A stretch of DNA of 64,000 nucleotides from Sphaerisporangium melleum (GCF_014646695.1 NZ_BMNT01000003.1:119948-183947), one strand, 5' to 3'. Positions 52,960 to 62,287 are shown, counted from the first letter of the stretch. Translations and numbers: made by a program. Notes: generated by a model not told the origin, from the letters alone.

Positions 52960-55641
52960 TCAGGAGCTCCCCAGGATGGACAGGACGGTGCGCACGGCGG
53001 GGGCCGCGCGGTCATCGTCCACCTCGGCCGCGGTCGCGCCCCGCGCCTCACCTGAGGCGACCCGGCCACCGATGGCCCGGCGCTCGGGCGGCGCGAACGC
53101 GGCGAACGTGCGGCGTAGCAGCGGAAGGACGTCCACGAACGCCTCGTCGCCGAGCTCGGTCAGCCAGGTGTCGACCAGGCCGAGCAGAGCGGCGTCATGG
53201 ACGAGCAGCAGGCCGCTGCCGGACAGGAACCCCTCCACCCAGGCCGCCGCCTGTGCCGGCGGATTGCCCGCCGACATGGCACGGGACATGCGCACGGCGA
53301 CCTCCTCGGCCGGGATGGTGGCCGCGTCCAGCAGGATGCGGGTCAGCCGTCCGGCGATCAGGCCGTGCGGGTCGCGGCGTCCGGCGACCCCGCGCAGCGC
53401 CGCCAGCCAGCTCTCTCTGCCGGACTCCAGCAGCCCCACCGCGGCGTGGACGGAGTCGACGTGGTGGAGCAACGCGCGGGCGGCGTCGTCGTCCAGCCCG
53501 GTCACCGCCGCGGGGAACCCGGCGCAGATGCGGGTCAGCAGCGACTCGACGATCGCCGCGAGCCCCGCCGCCGGGGTGCCGCGCACGTCGCCGTACCGCT
53601 GCGTGCGCACCAGGGCGGGGAGGGCCGCCATCAGGTGGGTGACGTCGCTGTCGAGGGCAGCCCTCGCCGAGATGGCGGCCAGCACCTCGGGCAGGGCCTC
53701 GGGCAGGCCGGCGAGCAGGCACCGCTCGGCCACCCCGGTCAGCTCGGCCAGCGTCGTCGCCGGCCGGGCGGCGCGGGCCGCGGTGCCGGGCGTGGCATGG
53801 CGGGCCCGCGGCGCCCGCCCGGTGCCGAGGTCGACCAGCTCGCGCACCCGCGCGGTCGCCGCGGCAGGCACCGTGGTGCCGTACGCGCCGGCCTCGATGA
53901 GGTCGATGTCGAACTCGGGGCGCCACTGGAGGGTCCAGGACTCGCGGAAGGTGCCCTTGCCGCGCGCCTCACGCGTCGTCCCCCAGTCGATGCCGATCAG
54001 GGCGAGCCGGTGGAGCAGGCGGCTGCGGTCGAGGTGGAGGGGCTTACGCAGGTCCAGATCGAGGTCGCGTTCGATCGCCTCCGGCCGGAGCGTCAGCCGC
54101 CGCTGCCGGTCGCGCAGGTCACGCTGGAGGGGGACCATCGGAGTGCTGTCGGGGACCCGGCCGAGACGCTCGCCGACCACCATGCGCCGTTGGATGAGCT
54201 CCACCGGCAGCTCGTCGCCCTCGCAGAGCACCGCCCGGATCGCCTCGGTCACCTCGCTCAGCCCGGCCAGCGGCCGGCCCCGGACGGCGGCCAGGCCATG
54301 GGCCAGCCGCACACCCTCGATGACGTGAGCGGAGGAGACCGGAAGGTCCTCCTCGCGCAGCACCTCGGCGGCAGCGGCCAGCCAGCGCTCCACCGGCCGG
54401 TCGGGAACGCGGAACAGGTGGTCGTACCAGCCGGGCGAGGTGATGCCCGCGCCGTAGCCGCTGCGGGACGCAAGGCGCCCGTATGTCCAGGGGACCCAGG
54501 TCATCTCCACCTTGACCCTGGGCAGGCCACGCAGGAGGCGGTCGTCGGGCGCGGCGGGGCCGAGCTCGCGCAGCGCCGGCACGTGCCAGGCGCCGCAGAC
54601 GACGGCCACCCTGTCGTACCCCTGCTTGAGGGCGGCCCTGATGGTCTTGCGCATGTACGCCTCGCGGCGCGCCTCGTGCCCGTGCGGGACGTAGCCCTCC
54701 CTGACCGCCGCCATCGCCTCGGCGATCACCTCGAACGGGGTGTCGCCGCGGTGCTCGACGACGTCCTCCCACCACCGCTCCGGATCGTCGTATCCGCCGG
54801 CCTTGGCCAGCTCACCGATGGGGTCGAGCGGCATCCACACCTCTGCGTCGTCGCCGTCCCCCTGAGCCGGCCCGGCTCCCCCGGCCTCGTCGAAGGCGTC
54901 GGCCGCCGGCTCCCCGGACGCCGGAGCCCTTGCGGAGGACTGGGCGACCACCTCGTCCTCATCGCGCCCACCACCCCCCGGCTCGTCCGGCAGATCAAGG
55001 CCGCGACCAGGGAGCCGTCCAGGGCCCGCGGCGGCTCCGGGAGCGGCGGCGCCTGAACCAGGGACGGAGTCGGGCACGGCACCGGGATCGAAAGCCGAGC
55101 CCGGAGCAGGAGCAGGGCTCTGCGCAGCGGCGCCCGGAGCAGGAGCCGAGCGGGGCTCGACGCCAGGAGCCAGGCCGGAACCAGGAGCAGGGCCAGGACC
55201 AGGAGCCAGGCCGGGACCAGGAGCCGGACCGGGACCAGGAGCGGGGCCAGGACCAGGAGCCGGACCAGGACCAGGAGCAGGGCCGGGATCAGGGGCGGAG
55301 TCGGTGTCGGGACGGGACGCGAGGCCGTGCGCGGCGGGCAGGTCGCAGAAGCGGACAGGGATGCCTGCGCGGATGGCGTACCGGATCGCCTGCCATTCCG
55401 GAGAGAACGCCGCGAACGGCCAGAAGGCGGCTCGGGACGGCTCGCCGGGCACGTGGGCCAGCAGGGCGACCGGAGGCTCCATGCCCGGGTCGGCGGCGAG
55501 GGCCACCAGCGGGTCGGCCTCGGGCGGCCCCTCGATGAGCACGATGCCGGGCCGCAGCCGCTCCAGCTCGGCCAGCAGTGCCCTGGCCGACCCCGGCCCG
55601 TGGTGCCGGACGCCGAGCACCACGACCGCCGGATCGGCCAT
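52960..55641 (-). CDS. DUF5682 protein (YehM-like) of MoxR-vWA module
   Basis: 893 residues from the ATG at 55641, which has GAAAGGGGGC just upstream; the frame is open to 56094 but that part is low-complexity. N-terminal VVVLGVRHHGPGSARALLAEL and LIEGPPEADPLV, a Pro/Gly/Ala-rich insertion with repeated PGPAPGPG units at about residues 118-215, then VAVVCGAWHVPALREL (near residue 350). Paired His motifs (RHHGPG, GAWH) suggest a metallo-hydrolase-like fold related to EreA/ChaN/TraB-type proteins; that is inference. A long helical C-terminal half follows. In E. coli the DUF5682 protein is YehM, in the same gene set as a MoxR ATPase and vWA protein. Confidence 0.85.
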   Translation of the reverse strand: MADPAVVVLGVRHHGPGSARALLAELERLRPGIVLIEGPPEADPLVALAADPGMEPPVALLAHVPGEPSRAAFWPFAAFSPEWQAIRYAIRAGIPVRFCDLPAAHGLASRPDTDSAPDPGPAPGPGPAPGPGPAPGPGPAPGPGLAPGPGPAPGSGLAPGVEPRSAPAPGAAAQSPAPAPGSAFDPGAVPDSVPGSGAAAPGAAAGPGRLPGRGLDLPDEPGGGGRDEDEVVAQSSARAPASGEPAADAFDEAGGAGPAQGDGDDAEVWMPLDPIGELAKAGGYDDPERWWEDVVEHRGDTPFEVIAEAMAAVREGYVPHGHEARREAYMRKTIRAALKQGYDRVAVVCGAWHVPALRELGPAAPDDRLLRGLPRVKVEMTWVPWTYGRLASRSGYGAGITSPGWYDHLFRVPDRPVERWLAAAAEVLREEDLPVSSAHVIEGVRLAHGLAAVRGRPLAGLSEVTEAIRAVLCEGDELPVELIQRRMVVGERLGRVPDSTPMVPLQRDLRDRQRRLTLRPEAIERDLDLDLRKPLHLDRSRLLHRLALIGIDWGTTREARGKGTFRESWTLQWRPEFDIDLIEAGAYGTTVPAAATARVRELVDLGTGRAPRARHATPGTAARAARPATTLAELTGVAERCLLAGLPEALPEVLAAISARAALDSDVTHLMAALPALVRTQRYGDVRGTPAAGLAAIVESLLTRICAGFPAAVTGLDDDAARALLHHVDSVHAAVGLLESGRESWLAALRGVAGRRDPHGLIAGRLTRILLDAATIPAEEVAVRMSRAMSAGNPPAQAAAWVEGFLSGSGLLLVHDAALLGLVDTWLTELGDEAFVDVLPLLRRTFAAFAPPERRAIGGRVASGEARGATAAEVDDDRAAPAVRTVLSILGSS

Positions 55642-55930
55642 GCCCCCTTTCCCTCCCCCGCCCCGCCGCGCCAGGGCCGCCGTCCGTTCGGTCACGCCAC
55701 CGGCGGGCCCGGGCTCCGGCGTAGCGGCCTGCGCGGAAGCCGCTGCGCCCCGCGCACTCCTCGGCGTGGCGGCCGGAGCGGAACCGGTCACGACTCCCAC
55801 GGTCCCCGGCGCGATATCCGTGGCATGACCCGGGACGACTCGCGCGGGTCTCGGTGTGACGGGCGGCGAATCGCGGAGTGCGGGGGTGGGTGCCGAGTCC
55901 GGGGAACGGCCGGGTGGGGCGGTGGTGTGG
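55642..55930 (-). other. 289-bp low-complexity gap before DUF5682
   Basis: The DUF5682 reading frame stays open through here with an Ala/Pro/Gly/Thr-rich translation, but no good start exists upstream of 55641. No regulatory element recognised. Confidence 0.4.
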
Positions 55931-56992
55931 TCAGGAGACATCGCGGCAGGCCCGGTAGAAGTCGCGCCAGTCGGGGCGCTCACGGACGACGGTCTCCAGG
56001 TATTCCTGCCAGACGACGCGGTCGGACACCGGGTCCTGGACGACGGCGCCGACGATGCCGGCCGCGATGTCCCCGGGCCGCAGCACGCCGTCACCGAAGT
56101 GGGTGGCGAGGGCGATGCCGCTGGTCACCACCGAGATGGCCTCGGCGGTGCTGAGCGTGCCGCTGGGTGACTTCACCGTCGTGCGGCCGTCGGTGGTCGT
56201 CCCGGAGCGCAGCTCGCGGAACACCGTCACCACCCGCCGGATCTCCTCAAGGCCCCCCGCGGCGGGCAGTTCGAGCGACCGGCCGAGCTGGGCGACCCGC
56301 CGGGAGACGATCTCGACCTCCTCCTCGGCGCTGGCCGGGACGGGCAGCACGACGGTGTTGAAGCGCCTGCGCAGGGCGCTGGACAGCTCGTTGACGCCGC
56401 GGTCGCGGTCGTTGGCGGTGGCGATGACGTTGAACCCCCGCGACGCCTGCACCTCTTCGTTGAGCTCGGGGATCGGCAGTGTCTTCTCCGACAGGACGGT
56501 GATCAGGGCGTCCTGCACGTCGGAGGGCATGCGGGTGAGTTCCTCCACCCGGGCGACGCGTCCCTCGGCCATGGCCCGCATCACCGGGCTCGGGGTCAGC
56601 GCGTCGCGGGAAGGCCCTTCGGCGAGCAGTCTCGCGTAGTTCCAGCCGTACCTGATGGCCTCCTCGGCGGTGCCGGCCGTGCCCTGCACCAGCAGTGTCG
56701 AATCACCGCTGACGGCCGCGGCGAGGTGCTCCGACAGCCAGGTCTTGGCGGTGCCGGGAACGCCGAGCAGCAGCAGCGCCCGGTCGGTGGCGAGCGTGGC
56801 CACGGCCACCTCGACGATGCGTCGCGGGCCGATGTACTTGGGGGTGATCTCCCGGCCGTCGCCGAGGAGATAGGTGGTCACCGCCCAGGGGGACAGCCGC
56901 CAGCCGGGTGGCCGCGGCCGGTCGTCCGACTTGGCCAGGACGGCCAGCTCGTCGGCGTACAGATCTTCCGCGTGCGGGCGCAGAACGGTCAT
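55931..56992 (-). CDS. MoxR-family AAA+ ATPase (YehL-like)
   Basis: 353 residues. Walker A GVPGTAKTW (77-85), Walker B region ARVEELTRM (about 147-155, with EE in place of the usual DE), sensor 1 ATANDRDRG (191-199) and arginine finger RRRF (208-211). Predicted to remodel or activate a partner using ATP, probably through the vWA protein of the operon; MoxR-vWA pairs are a known functional unit in other bacteria. The YehL subgroup is one of the named MoxR branches. Start at 56992 has a weak ribosome site. Confidence 0.94.
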   Translation of the reverse strand: MTVLRPHAEDLYADELAVLAKSDDRPRPPGWRLSPWAVTTYLLGDGREITPKYIGPRRIVEVAVATLATDRALLLLGVPGTAKTWLSEHLAAAVSGDSTLLVQGTAGTAEEAIRYGWNYARLLAEGPSRDALTPSPVMRAMAEGRVARVEELTRMPSDVQDALITVLSEKTLPIPELNEEVQASRGFNVIATANDRDRGVNELSSALRRRFNTVVLPVPASAEEEVEIVSRRVAQLGRSLELPAAGGLEEIRRVVTVFRELRSGTTTDGRTTVKSPSGTLSTAEAISVVTSGIALATHFGDGVLRPGDIAAGIVGAVVQDPVSDRVVWQEYLETVVRERPDWRDFYRACRDVS

Positions 56993-57121
56993 GACGGGTT
57001 CAGCTCGCTCTCGCGTGGTCGGCCATAGTGACGAAGCCCGCCCTCAGCGAACAGGACGAGCAGGACGAAGAACGGCCCGGCGTCGCGGGCGACACAGGCA
57101 GGATCGGAGGGTTTCGGCGGG

Positions 57122-58810
57122 TCACGGGCGGGGCTCCAGCTCGGCGAGCATGTCGGAACGGAACCGCAGGGTGGCGGCGACCTCCTGGACCGGCGGCTCG
57201 GCGGACCACCGCGCCGCGATCTCGTGGTACGCCGGGTCCACCCGCTCGCCGGCCAGCCGCACCAGCTCGCCGAGGTTCCACGGCTGGCGCTCCACCGTGT
57301 CGAGAATCTTCGCGAGGACGGCCTTGGCCAGGGCCGCGCCCCATGGCGCGGGGACACCGCCGAGCATCATGATCAACTGGCCGTCGACGGGCTGGTCGCG
57401 CACCAGCTCGGCCGCCTTGCCGGCGCGTTCCTCAGGGGGCAGCACTGTCAGCAGGTCGGTCAGCGGCTCGACGGCGAACAGCGCTCTCGCCCAGGTCGGG
57501 TCGTTCTGCAGCACCGCCGCCCGCTCCCAGCCCAGCCTGACCTCGCGCGACCACTCACCGGTGTTGAGTGCGACGATCTGCTTGGCGGTGCGGCCGAAAT
57601 GGCCGGTCCAGAAGGCGAGCGGGGTGTGCGCGACGACCTGCTGGAGCCACCAGCTGCGCCGGCCGGTGCCGCCCGGAGGCCGCGGGCGGACGCCGTCGCG
57701 TTCCATGGCGGCGTCGCAGTCGGCCGGCGGCTCGGCGGCCAGCCGGTCACCGGACAGTCGCAGGCACCGCCCGGCGCGCTCGGCCATCCGGTGGCCGAGG
57801 CGGGAGTCGGGCAGCCGGGTGAGCAGGTCGGCGGCCTGGCTCCTGACCTCGCGCCGCCGGTCGTCCAGCGCGGCCTCCAGGAACGGCTCGTCCGCCATCG
57901 ACAGGCCCTCGGCCATCGCGTGGACGAACGCCGCCCGGTCTTCGGGGGCCTCGGCCTCCCATCCGCGTCGCAGCAGTGCCCGCGCCGCGGCCGGATCGCC
58001 GGCCCGCAGCCTGCGCAGGTAGGCGATGCGGTCGCCCCTGGTGCCGAACTCCCAGAGCGGATGGACCGGCACGCTTCGCACCTCCTCCGGCTCACCGGCC
58101 GCCCCTTCCGGCCCGGCACCGGCCGCTGCGGGCTCCCCCGGCCCGCCGGAACCCCCCTCCGGCCCGCCCGAGCCCGTCGCCGACGCCTCCGGTCCACCCG
58201 GGTCTTGTGCCGGCCTCCCGGGATCGTCGGCCGGCGTCCTCCGTCCAGGGCCGCCGGAGCCGGCCCTCGGCTCGCCCGCGCCGCCGGGCCGCGCCGATCC
58301 GCCGGCGGGTGGCGTGGCACGGCGCTCGGCGGCTCCGGCCACCTCCGACAGGTCTGCGGCATGCTCGCCGGTGGCGAGATGGGTCGAGACCTCCTCCAGG
58401 AGGTAGGCCCAGGCGGTGTTGAGGGAGGCGAGCCACCGACCGCGGGCCCCGGCCAGCACGCCGATCGGCGGTCGGAGCGACCGGTCGCGAACGCCCTGGT
58501 CGAGCACCTCGGGGAGCACCTTGGCCGGCAGGCGATATCCGCGCGCGGCGGCGGCCTCCAGCCACTCCGGCAGCAGCCGCGGGTGCTCACCACCGAGGAT
58601 GCGCGCCACGCGCTCGCCCGCGGCCCCTGGCAACGGCGGCTGCTCCTCGGGTGGCGCGACGGGCAGCGGCTCGCCCCTGTGCAGCCGCCACCCCGCGCGC
58701 GCCCCGGCCGTGTGCGCCGCGGCCCGGCCCAGCAGATCGGGCATCGGGCGCCGGTCGGTGCCGACCAGCGCCGCGGACACCAGTCGCTCCCACTCGTCGG
58801 CCGTGATCAC
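57122..58810 (-). CDS. DUF5691 protein of MoxR-vWA module
   Basis: 562 residues from a GTG at 58810, which overlaps the SWIM gene's stop (GTGA), so the two are translationally coupled. N-terminal ITADEWERLVSAALVGTDRR matches the start of DUF5691 proteins. An acidic/Gly/Pro-rich insert follows (about 200-255), then a HEAT-like helical region (YLRRLRAGDPAAARALLRRGW, DRRREVRSQAADLLTRLPDS) and a C-terminal region. Function unknown; likely a scaffold with the MoxR, vWA, DUF5682 and SWIM proteins of the same operon. Confidence 0.88.
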   Translation of the reverse strand: MITADEWERLVSAALVGTDRRPMPDLLGRAAAHTAGARAGWRLHRGEPLPVAPPEEQPPLPGAAGERVARILGGEHPRLLPEWLEAAAARGYRLPAKVLPEVLDQGVRDRSLRPPIGVLAGARGRWLASLNTAWAYLLEEVSTHLATGEHAADLSEVAGAAERRATPPAGGSARPGGAGEPRAGSGGPGRRTPADDPGRPAQDPGGPEASATGSGGPEGGSGGPGEPAAAGAGPEGAAGEPEEVRSVPVHPLWEFGTRGDRIAYLRRLRAGDPAAARALLRRGWEAEAPEDRAAFVHAMAEGLSMADEPFLEAALDDRRREVRSQAADLLTRLPDSRLGHRMAERAGRCLRLSGDRLAAEPPADCDAAMERDGVRPRPPGGTGRRSWWLQQVVAHTPLAFWTGHFGRTAKQIVALNTGEWSREVRLGWERAAVLQNDPTWARALFAVEPLTDLLTVLPPEERAGKAAELVRDQPVDGQLIMMLGGVPAPWGAALAKAVLAKILDTVERQPWNLGELVRLAGERVDPAYHEIAARWSAEPPVQEVAATLRFRSDMLAELEPRP

Positions 58811-60447
58811 AGCACCACCACCTGCCCTTCTCCGTCCCAGACTGTGAGGGGACGCAGCCCGTAAGGAGTCCACTCGGCGGCGACGGTGACCGGACGGCCC
58901 CCTGACACCGCCAGCAGCCGCCACGGGACACCGCCGGAGGGGTGCAGCGGCATCCCGGCGGCCTCGCCGCGCATGGCGTCACCCTCGCCCGCCGCAGCGA
59001 CCGAACCGGCGGCGGCGCCCGCACCGCGGACCACCGTCGCGCCGATGTCATCGCCCGTGCGGTGGACCCCGGCCGCGCCGGCGTCGTGACCCGCACGATG
59101 GACCGCCGCGGCGTCGGTCAGCAGCCAGCCGGCCGGTGACCGCGCGGGGACGACGTCGCCGAGCACGACCGGCCAGGAATCCAGCCATGGGTCCGCCGCC
59201 AGTGCGGCGGCGATCTCGGCCGGCGCCGCCGCTGCCGCGCATCCCGGCGGGGGCCCGAGCGCCATGGTCCGATGCCGGACGGCGACCAGGGCGCGCAGCG
59301 GCGCGGCGCCCGGGTAGAACGCCAGGCCGGCGTCCACGGTGGTGCCGGTGACCAGCGATGCGTCGAGGGCGTGGCCCGGCGGGGCGAACGACAGCACCAG
59401 GGCGGGCCTGCCGGTGTCGTGCCCGCGCAGCCACACCCTGCGGGAGACGAGGCGGTCCTGCTCGTCGTCACGGACGCCGAGCACGTGCCAGCGGTCACGG
59501 ACGACCGGCCCGGCGAGCACCTCCTCGCGAGAGGTGGGGAAGCCGACGCGCGACCGGATCGTGTCACGCAGCGGCGCGGGCAGCTCGCCCGCCCGGCGGT
59601 AGCCCACCGCGAGCAGGTGAAGCAGGCCGTACTCACCGAGCAGACGGGCGGGCCAGTCTTCCTCGGCGAGCAGGCGGGGCAGCCGGGAGACGACCACCGC
59701 GACGCCGGGCGCCTGCGCGTCGACCAGCCGCCTGGCGAGCTCCTCCCACTGGGTGGGAGCGTCACGCCGCGCTCCGGCCAGCCCGTGCCCGATCTGGTCG
59801 GCCAGCCAGCGCTCCAGCTCGGATAGGCCGGCGGCGACCCGCTGCTCGCGCTGGGCGGCCCGCCGCGCCGCCTCGCCGCCATCGGCGGCCGGAACGGCCG
59901 CGCCCCTGCGGCCGGCGCCGCGGGCACCACCGGCCCGGTCGAGGGGGTCATGGCGATCACCGCGCGCAGGGCGGTCGTGGCGATCGTCGTTGAGGTCGTG
60001 GCGGTCGCTCACGGTGACTCCGGAATCGCCCGCCACCAGGCCGTGACCAGGGGCGTCGCCCGAAGCGCCAGGCTCCGCCGAGACCGAGGGCGCGACGCCG
60101 CGGGCGCCGGCGGCCCTGGCTCGGCGCTGCGCCAGCCATTCGGTGACCCAGCCGGGCGAGGCGCCGGCGGCGGGCACGCCGTCGGCCGACCACAGCAGCA
60201 GCAGGCCGAGCGCGTGCTTGCAGGGGAACTTGCGGCTCGGGCAACTGCACCGGTATGCGGTCTCGCCCAGGTCGACGCAGGCGCGGTAGGGCGTGGCGCC
60301 GCTGCCCTCGCACTCACCCCAGAGCACGTCGGGCATCACCCCCATGCCCGACCACTTCGCCGGTGTGCTCATGCTCTGCGCGCCCTTCTGGGAGGAGGCG
60401 TCGGGGGCGAGCGCGAGCACGTGTTCACGGCTCCAACGTTCGATCAC
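58807..60447 (-). CDS. SWIM zinc-finger protein (YehQ-like) of MoxR-vWA module
   Basis: 546 residues from a GTG at 60447, first gene of the five-gene operon. SWIM zinc finger CxCx6CxH at residues about 67-78 (RCSCPSRKFPCKHALG). Then Arg/Asp-rich low complexity and a large C-terminal domain without recognised motif. TAGTGT lies 7 bases upstream of the GTG, which could be a -10 for leaderless transcription. In E. coli the matching gene is yehQ. SWIM fingers are thought to bind DNA or proteins. Confidence 0.9.
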   Translation of the reverse strand: MIERWSREHVLALAPDASSQKGAQSMSTPAKWSGMGVMPDVLWGECEGSGATPYRACVDLGETAYRCSCPSRKFPCKHALGLLLLWSADGVPAAGASPGWVTEWLAQRRARAAGARGVAPSVSAEPGASGDAPGHGLVAGDSGVTVSDRHDLNDDRHDRPARGDRHDPLDRAGGARGAGRRGAAVPAADGGEAARRAAQREQRVAAGLSELERWLADQIGHGLAGARRDAPTQWEELARRLVDAQAPGVAVVVSRLPRLLAEEDWPARLLGEYGLLHLLAVGYRRAGELPAPLRDTIRSRVGFPTSREEVLAGPVVRDRWHVLGVRDDEQDRLVSRRVWLRGHDTGRPALVLSFAPPGHALDASLVTGTTVDAGLAFYPGAAPLRALVAVRHRTMALGPPPGCAAAAAPAEIAAALAADPWLDSWPVVLGDVVPARSPAGWLLTDAAAVHRAGHDAGAAGVHRTGDDIGATVVRGAGAAAGSVAAAGEGDAMRGEAAGMPLHPSGGVPWRLLAVSGGRPVTVAAEWTPYGLRPLTVWDGEGQVVVL

Positions 60448-60557
60448 ACACGGCACACTAGCGACGGCCTCCGACAAAAACCGGGCCGTGATCAGGGCCG
60501 GGAATACCTCGCGTTCGGCGGGTACGAGACTGCCACGACCCTTCTGCTAGGAGTGAC

Positions 60558-60911
60558 ATGAGCCTCGTGTGGGAGCAAGTGGTGATAGACGCGGCCGACC
60601 CGGTCAAGCTCGGCGCGTGGTGGTGCAAGGCGCTCGGCTGGACGGTGGTGAACGACGCCGAGAACGAGTACGAGATCCGGCTGGCTCCGGACATCCTGCC
60701 GGGGTTGATCTTCACACCGGTGCCGGAGGAGAAGAAGGTGAAGAACCGGTTGCACCTGGACTTCCGGCCGCAGGACCAGCGAGCCGAGGTCGAGCGGCTG
60801 CTGGCGCTCGGCGCCCGCCCGGCCGACGTAGGGCAGCAGGACGAGCCGTGGGTCGTGCTCGCCGACCCGGAGGGCAACGAGTTCTGCGTCCTCGGCCCCC
60901 GTCCCGCCTGA
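60558..60911 (+). CDS. VOC-family (glyoxalase-like) protein
   Basis: 117 residues, with CTAGGAGTGAC before the ATG. Small vicinal-oxygen-chelate protein with two beta-alpha-beta-beta-beta motifs: WEQVVIDAADPVKLGAWWCKALG and, in the second half, HLDFRPQDQRAEVERLL and VVLADPEGNEFCVL. Metal ligands would be acidic and His residues in these motifs (E7, H68, E107 are candidates). Often annotated as glyoxalase/bleomycin-resistance type. Substrate unknown. Confidence 0.9.
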   Translation: MSLVWEQVVIDAADPVKLGAWWCKALGWTVVNDAENEYEIRLAPDILPGLIFTPVPEEKKVKNRLHLDFRPQDQRAEVERLLALGARPADVGQQDEPWVVLADPEGNEFCVLGPRPA

Positions 60912-60989
60912 CCGAGGAAACCGCCGCACGAGTTCCGGCCGCGCATTTCGCGGTCTCGACGACCACGCTCGACGGCCGGTGACGGCCCT

Positions 60990-61355
60990 CGGGGGGATCG
61001 GCGGTGGGCGAGGCCGGCCGAGCGGAGGTGGCGCAACGTCCATCCGCGGCCGGGTGGCGGCGGTGAACAGTTCGGCCGCCCGCCGGTACGACAACCGGCC
61101 ACGCCCGGTCACCGGGCAGCGGTCCCGGCCTGAGGTGCCGGCCCCGGCCCGATGGCGGGTGAGCAACAGGGGCCCGGTGGTACGGCCGAGCAGGAGCAGC
61201 GGCAGAAGCCGGGCCGTTCCCGGGCCCCAGCGCGGGCCCGGTGTCCCGCGGATCCGCCTGCCCGCCAGGTCGAGGTCGTCCACGTCGAGCGCGAGCACCC
61301 GTTCGACGGGGGCACCGGTCTCGTACAGCAGGTGCCAGCACGCCTGCCCGTGCGG
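60990..61355 (-). pseudogene. degenerate tyrosine recombinase (integrase-like) remnant
   Basis: In one minus-strand frame: LLYETGAPVERVLALDVDDLDL, TARLLPLLLLGRTTGPLLLT and RGRLSYRRAAELFTAATR, which follow the core of actinomycete tyrosine recombinases. The continuation GWTLRHLRSAGLAHRR, matching the box around the active-site HxLR, is in a different frame, so a frameshift separates them. In that box the catalytic His is replaced (RHLR). A TAG precedes the first fragment (61356-61358) and the C-terminal Tyr region is gone. Inactive relic of an integrase or mobile-element recombinase. Confidence 0.75.
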
Positions 61356-61373
61356 CTACAGGAGCCGCACGGG
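61347..61373 (-). terminator. perfect 11-bp stem hairpin, terminator of the lipoprotein gene
   Basis: CCCGTGCGGCT, loop acagg, then AGCCGCACGGG. It lies directly after the lipoprotein stop at 61378 in the minus direction. No T-tract, as usual in high-GC genomes. Confidence 0.75.
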
Positions 61374-61377
61374 ACGG

Positions 61378-61845
61378 TCAGGTCACCGTGCTGATTCCCG
61401 GTACCGGACAGAGCATCTCCTGCTCGGCCCTGAACTTCTTCGAGGCGTGCCAGTCGACCGTTTCACCCGGGGGGACCTTCACCAACGCCTGGGCGTAATC
61501 CAGCGTCGTCGCCTGGGTCGTGGTGAAGAACACGACGATCTTGTAGGTCACCGGTTTGCCCCCGGGGTTCCTGGCGGTTCCCCTGGCCTCCCATCCGCCG
61601 GGCATCGCCGCGCACTTCGTCAGCGCGACGTTCCTGCGGACCTCCGGATCGTTCGCGATCTTCTTCGGCAGCGGGTTGGCCTGGGCATTCACCCCCACCG
61701 GTGGTTCCTGCGGCCGCGCGGGCGGCTTGGGCGCAGCGTGCTCGCCAGATGAGGAACATCCGGCCAGGGTGCAGACCAGCGTGGCGGCCGTCAGCGCCAG
61801 CGCGGTGGTCGCGCCTGCCGCCGAAAGCGGAGTATGTCGTGTCAC
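61378..61845 (-). CDS. small lipoprotein
   Basis: 155 residues from a GTG at 61845 with GGGAG 8 bases upstream; a longer frame to 61989 is unsupported. A lipobox LAGC (about residues 28-31) after the hydrophobic ALALTAATLVCT stretch marks lipid attachment at the cysteine. Mature part: a Pro-rich linker, then a beta-rich region with KYKIVVFFTTTQATTLDYAQ-like strands and two cysteines. No enzyme motif; extracytoplasmic binding role is inferred. Followed by a perfect hairpin. Confidence 0.82.
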   Translation of the reverse strand: MTRHTPLSAAGATTALALTAATLVCTLAGCSSSGEHAAPKPPARPQEPPVGVNAQANPLPKKIANDPEVRRNVALTKCAAMPGGWEARGTARNPGGKPVTYKIVVFFTTTQATTLDYAQALVKVPPGETVDWHASKKFRAEQEMLCPVPGISTVT

Positions 61846-62287
61846 TGCACAGCTCCCGCGATATCGACTGAATCGTTGCGAATGTTCGATCGACCGGCGG
61901 ACGACCCCGCCATTTCCGCCGGAACGCTCGTATCCCAATCCGCGCGAGGGCCGCCGTGGAACCGGGGGGAAACGTGATTCCCTTTCCACGCGGCGGTCGA
62001 TGCCATATCGGCCACGAGCCTAGGGACGCCCCCTGCGACCAGCGTCGCGCACCGCCGACGAACGGCGGTCATTTGATGAAGGCTTTTGCCAGGCCATGGC
62101 GGCCGTTCCGGCCTCGGGCGCCGCAGAAAGGCCCATTCGGCGCCCGCACCCGCGGTGCTCCATTTCCGGGCCGGCCGCGAGTCGTCCCGCGGCATCCGGA
62201 GAGCGGGGCAGGCCCGGGCGGAGCGGCGGCCGGGCGGAGCGGGCCGAGGGCCGCGGCGGGTTCGGTCCCCCGCCGCGGCCACGCCCG
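61846..62287 (-). other. 442-bp intergenic region
   Basis: No gene supported. Nothing repetitive recognised beyond short GC-rich words. It may carry the promoter of the lipoprotein gene at its left end. Confidence 0.4.

Noticed and set aside
60492-61298. A 268-codon minus-strand frame containing the recombinase fragment, considered as an intact gene
   Set aside because: Only its upstream part resembles a recombinase; the rest is antisense to the VOC gene, and the active-site box lies in another frame. Called a pseudogene instead.
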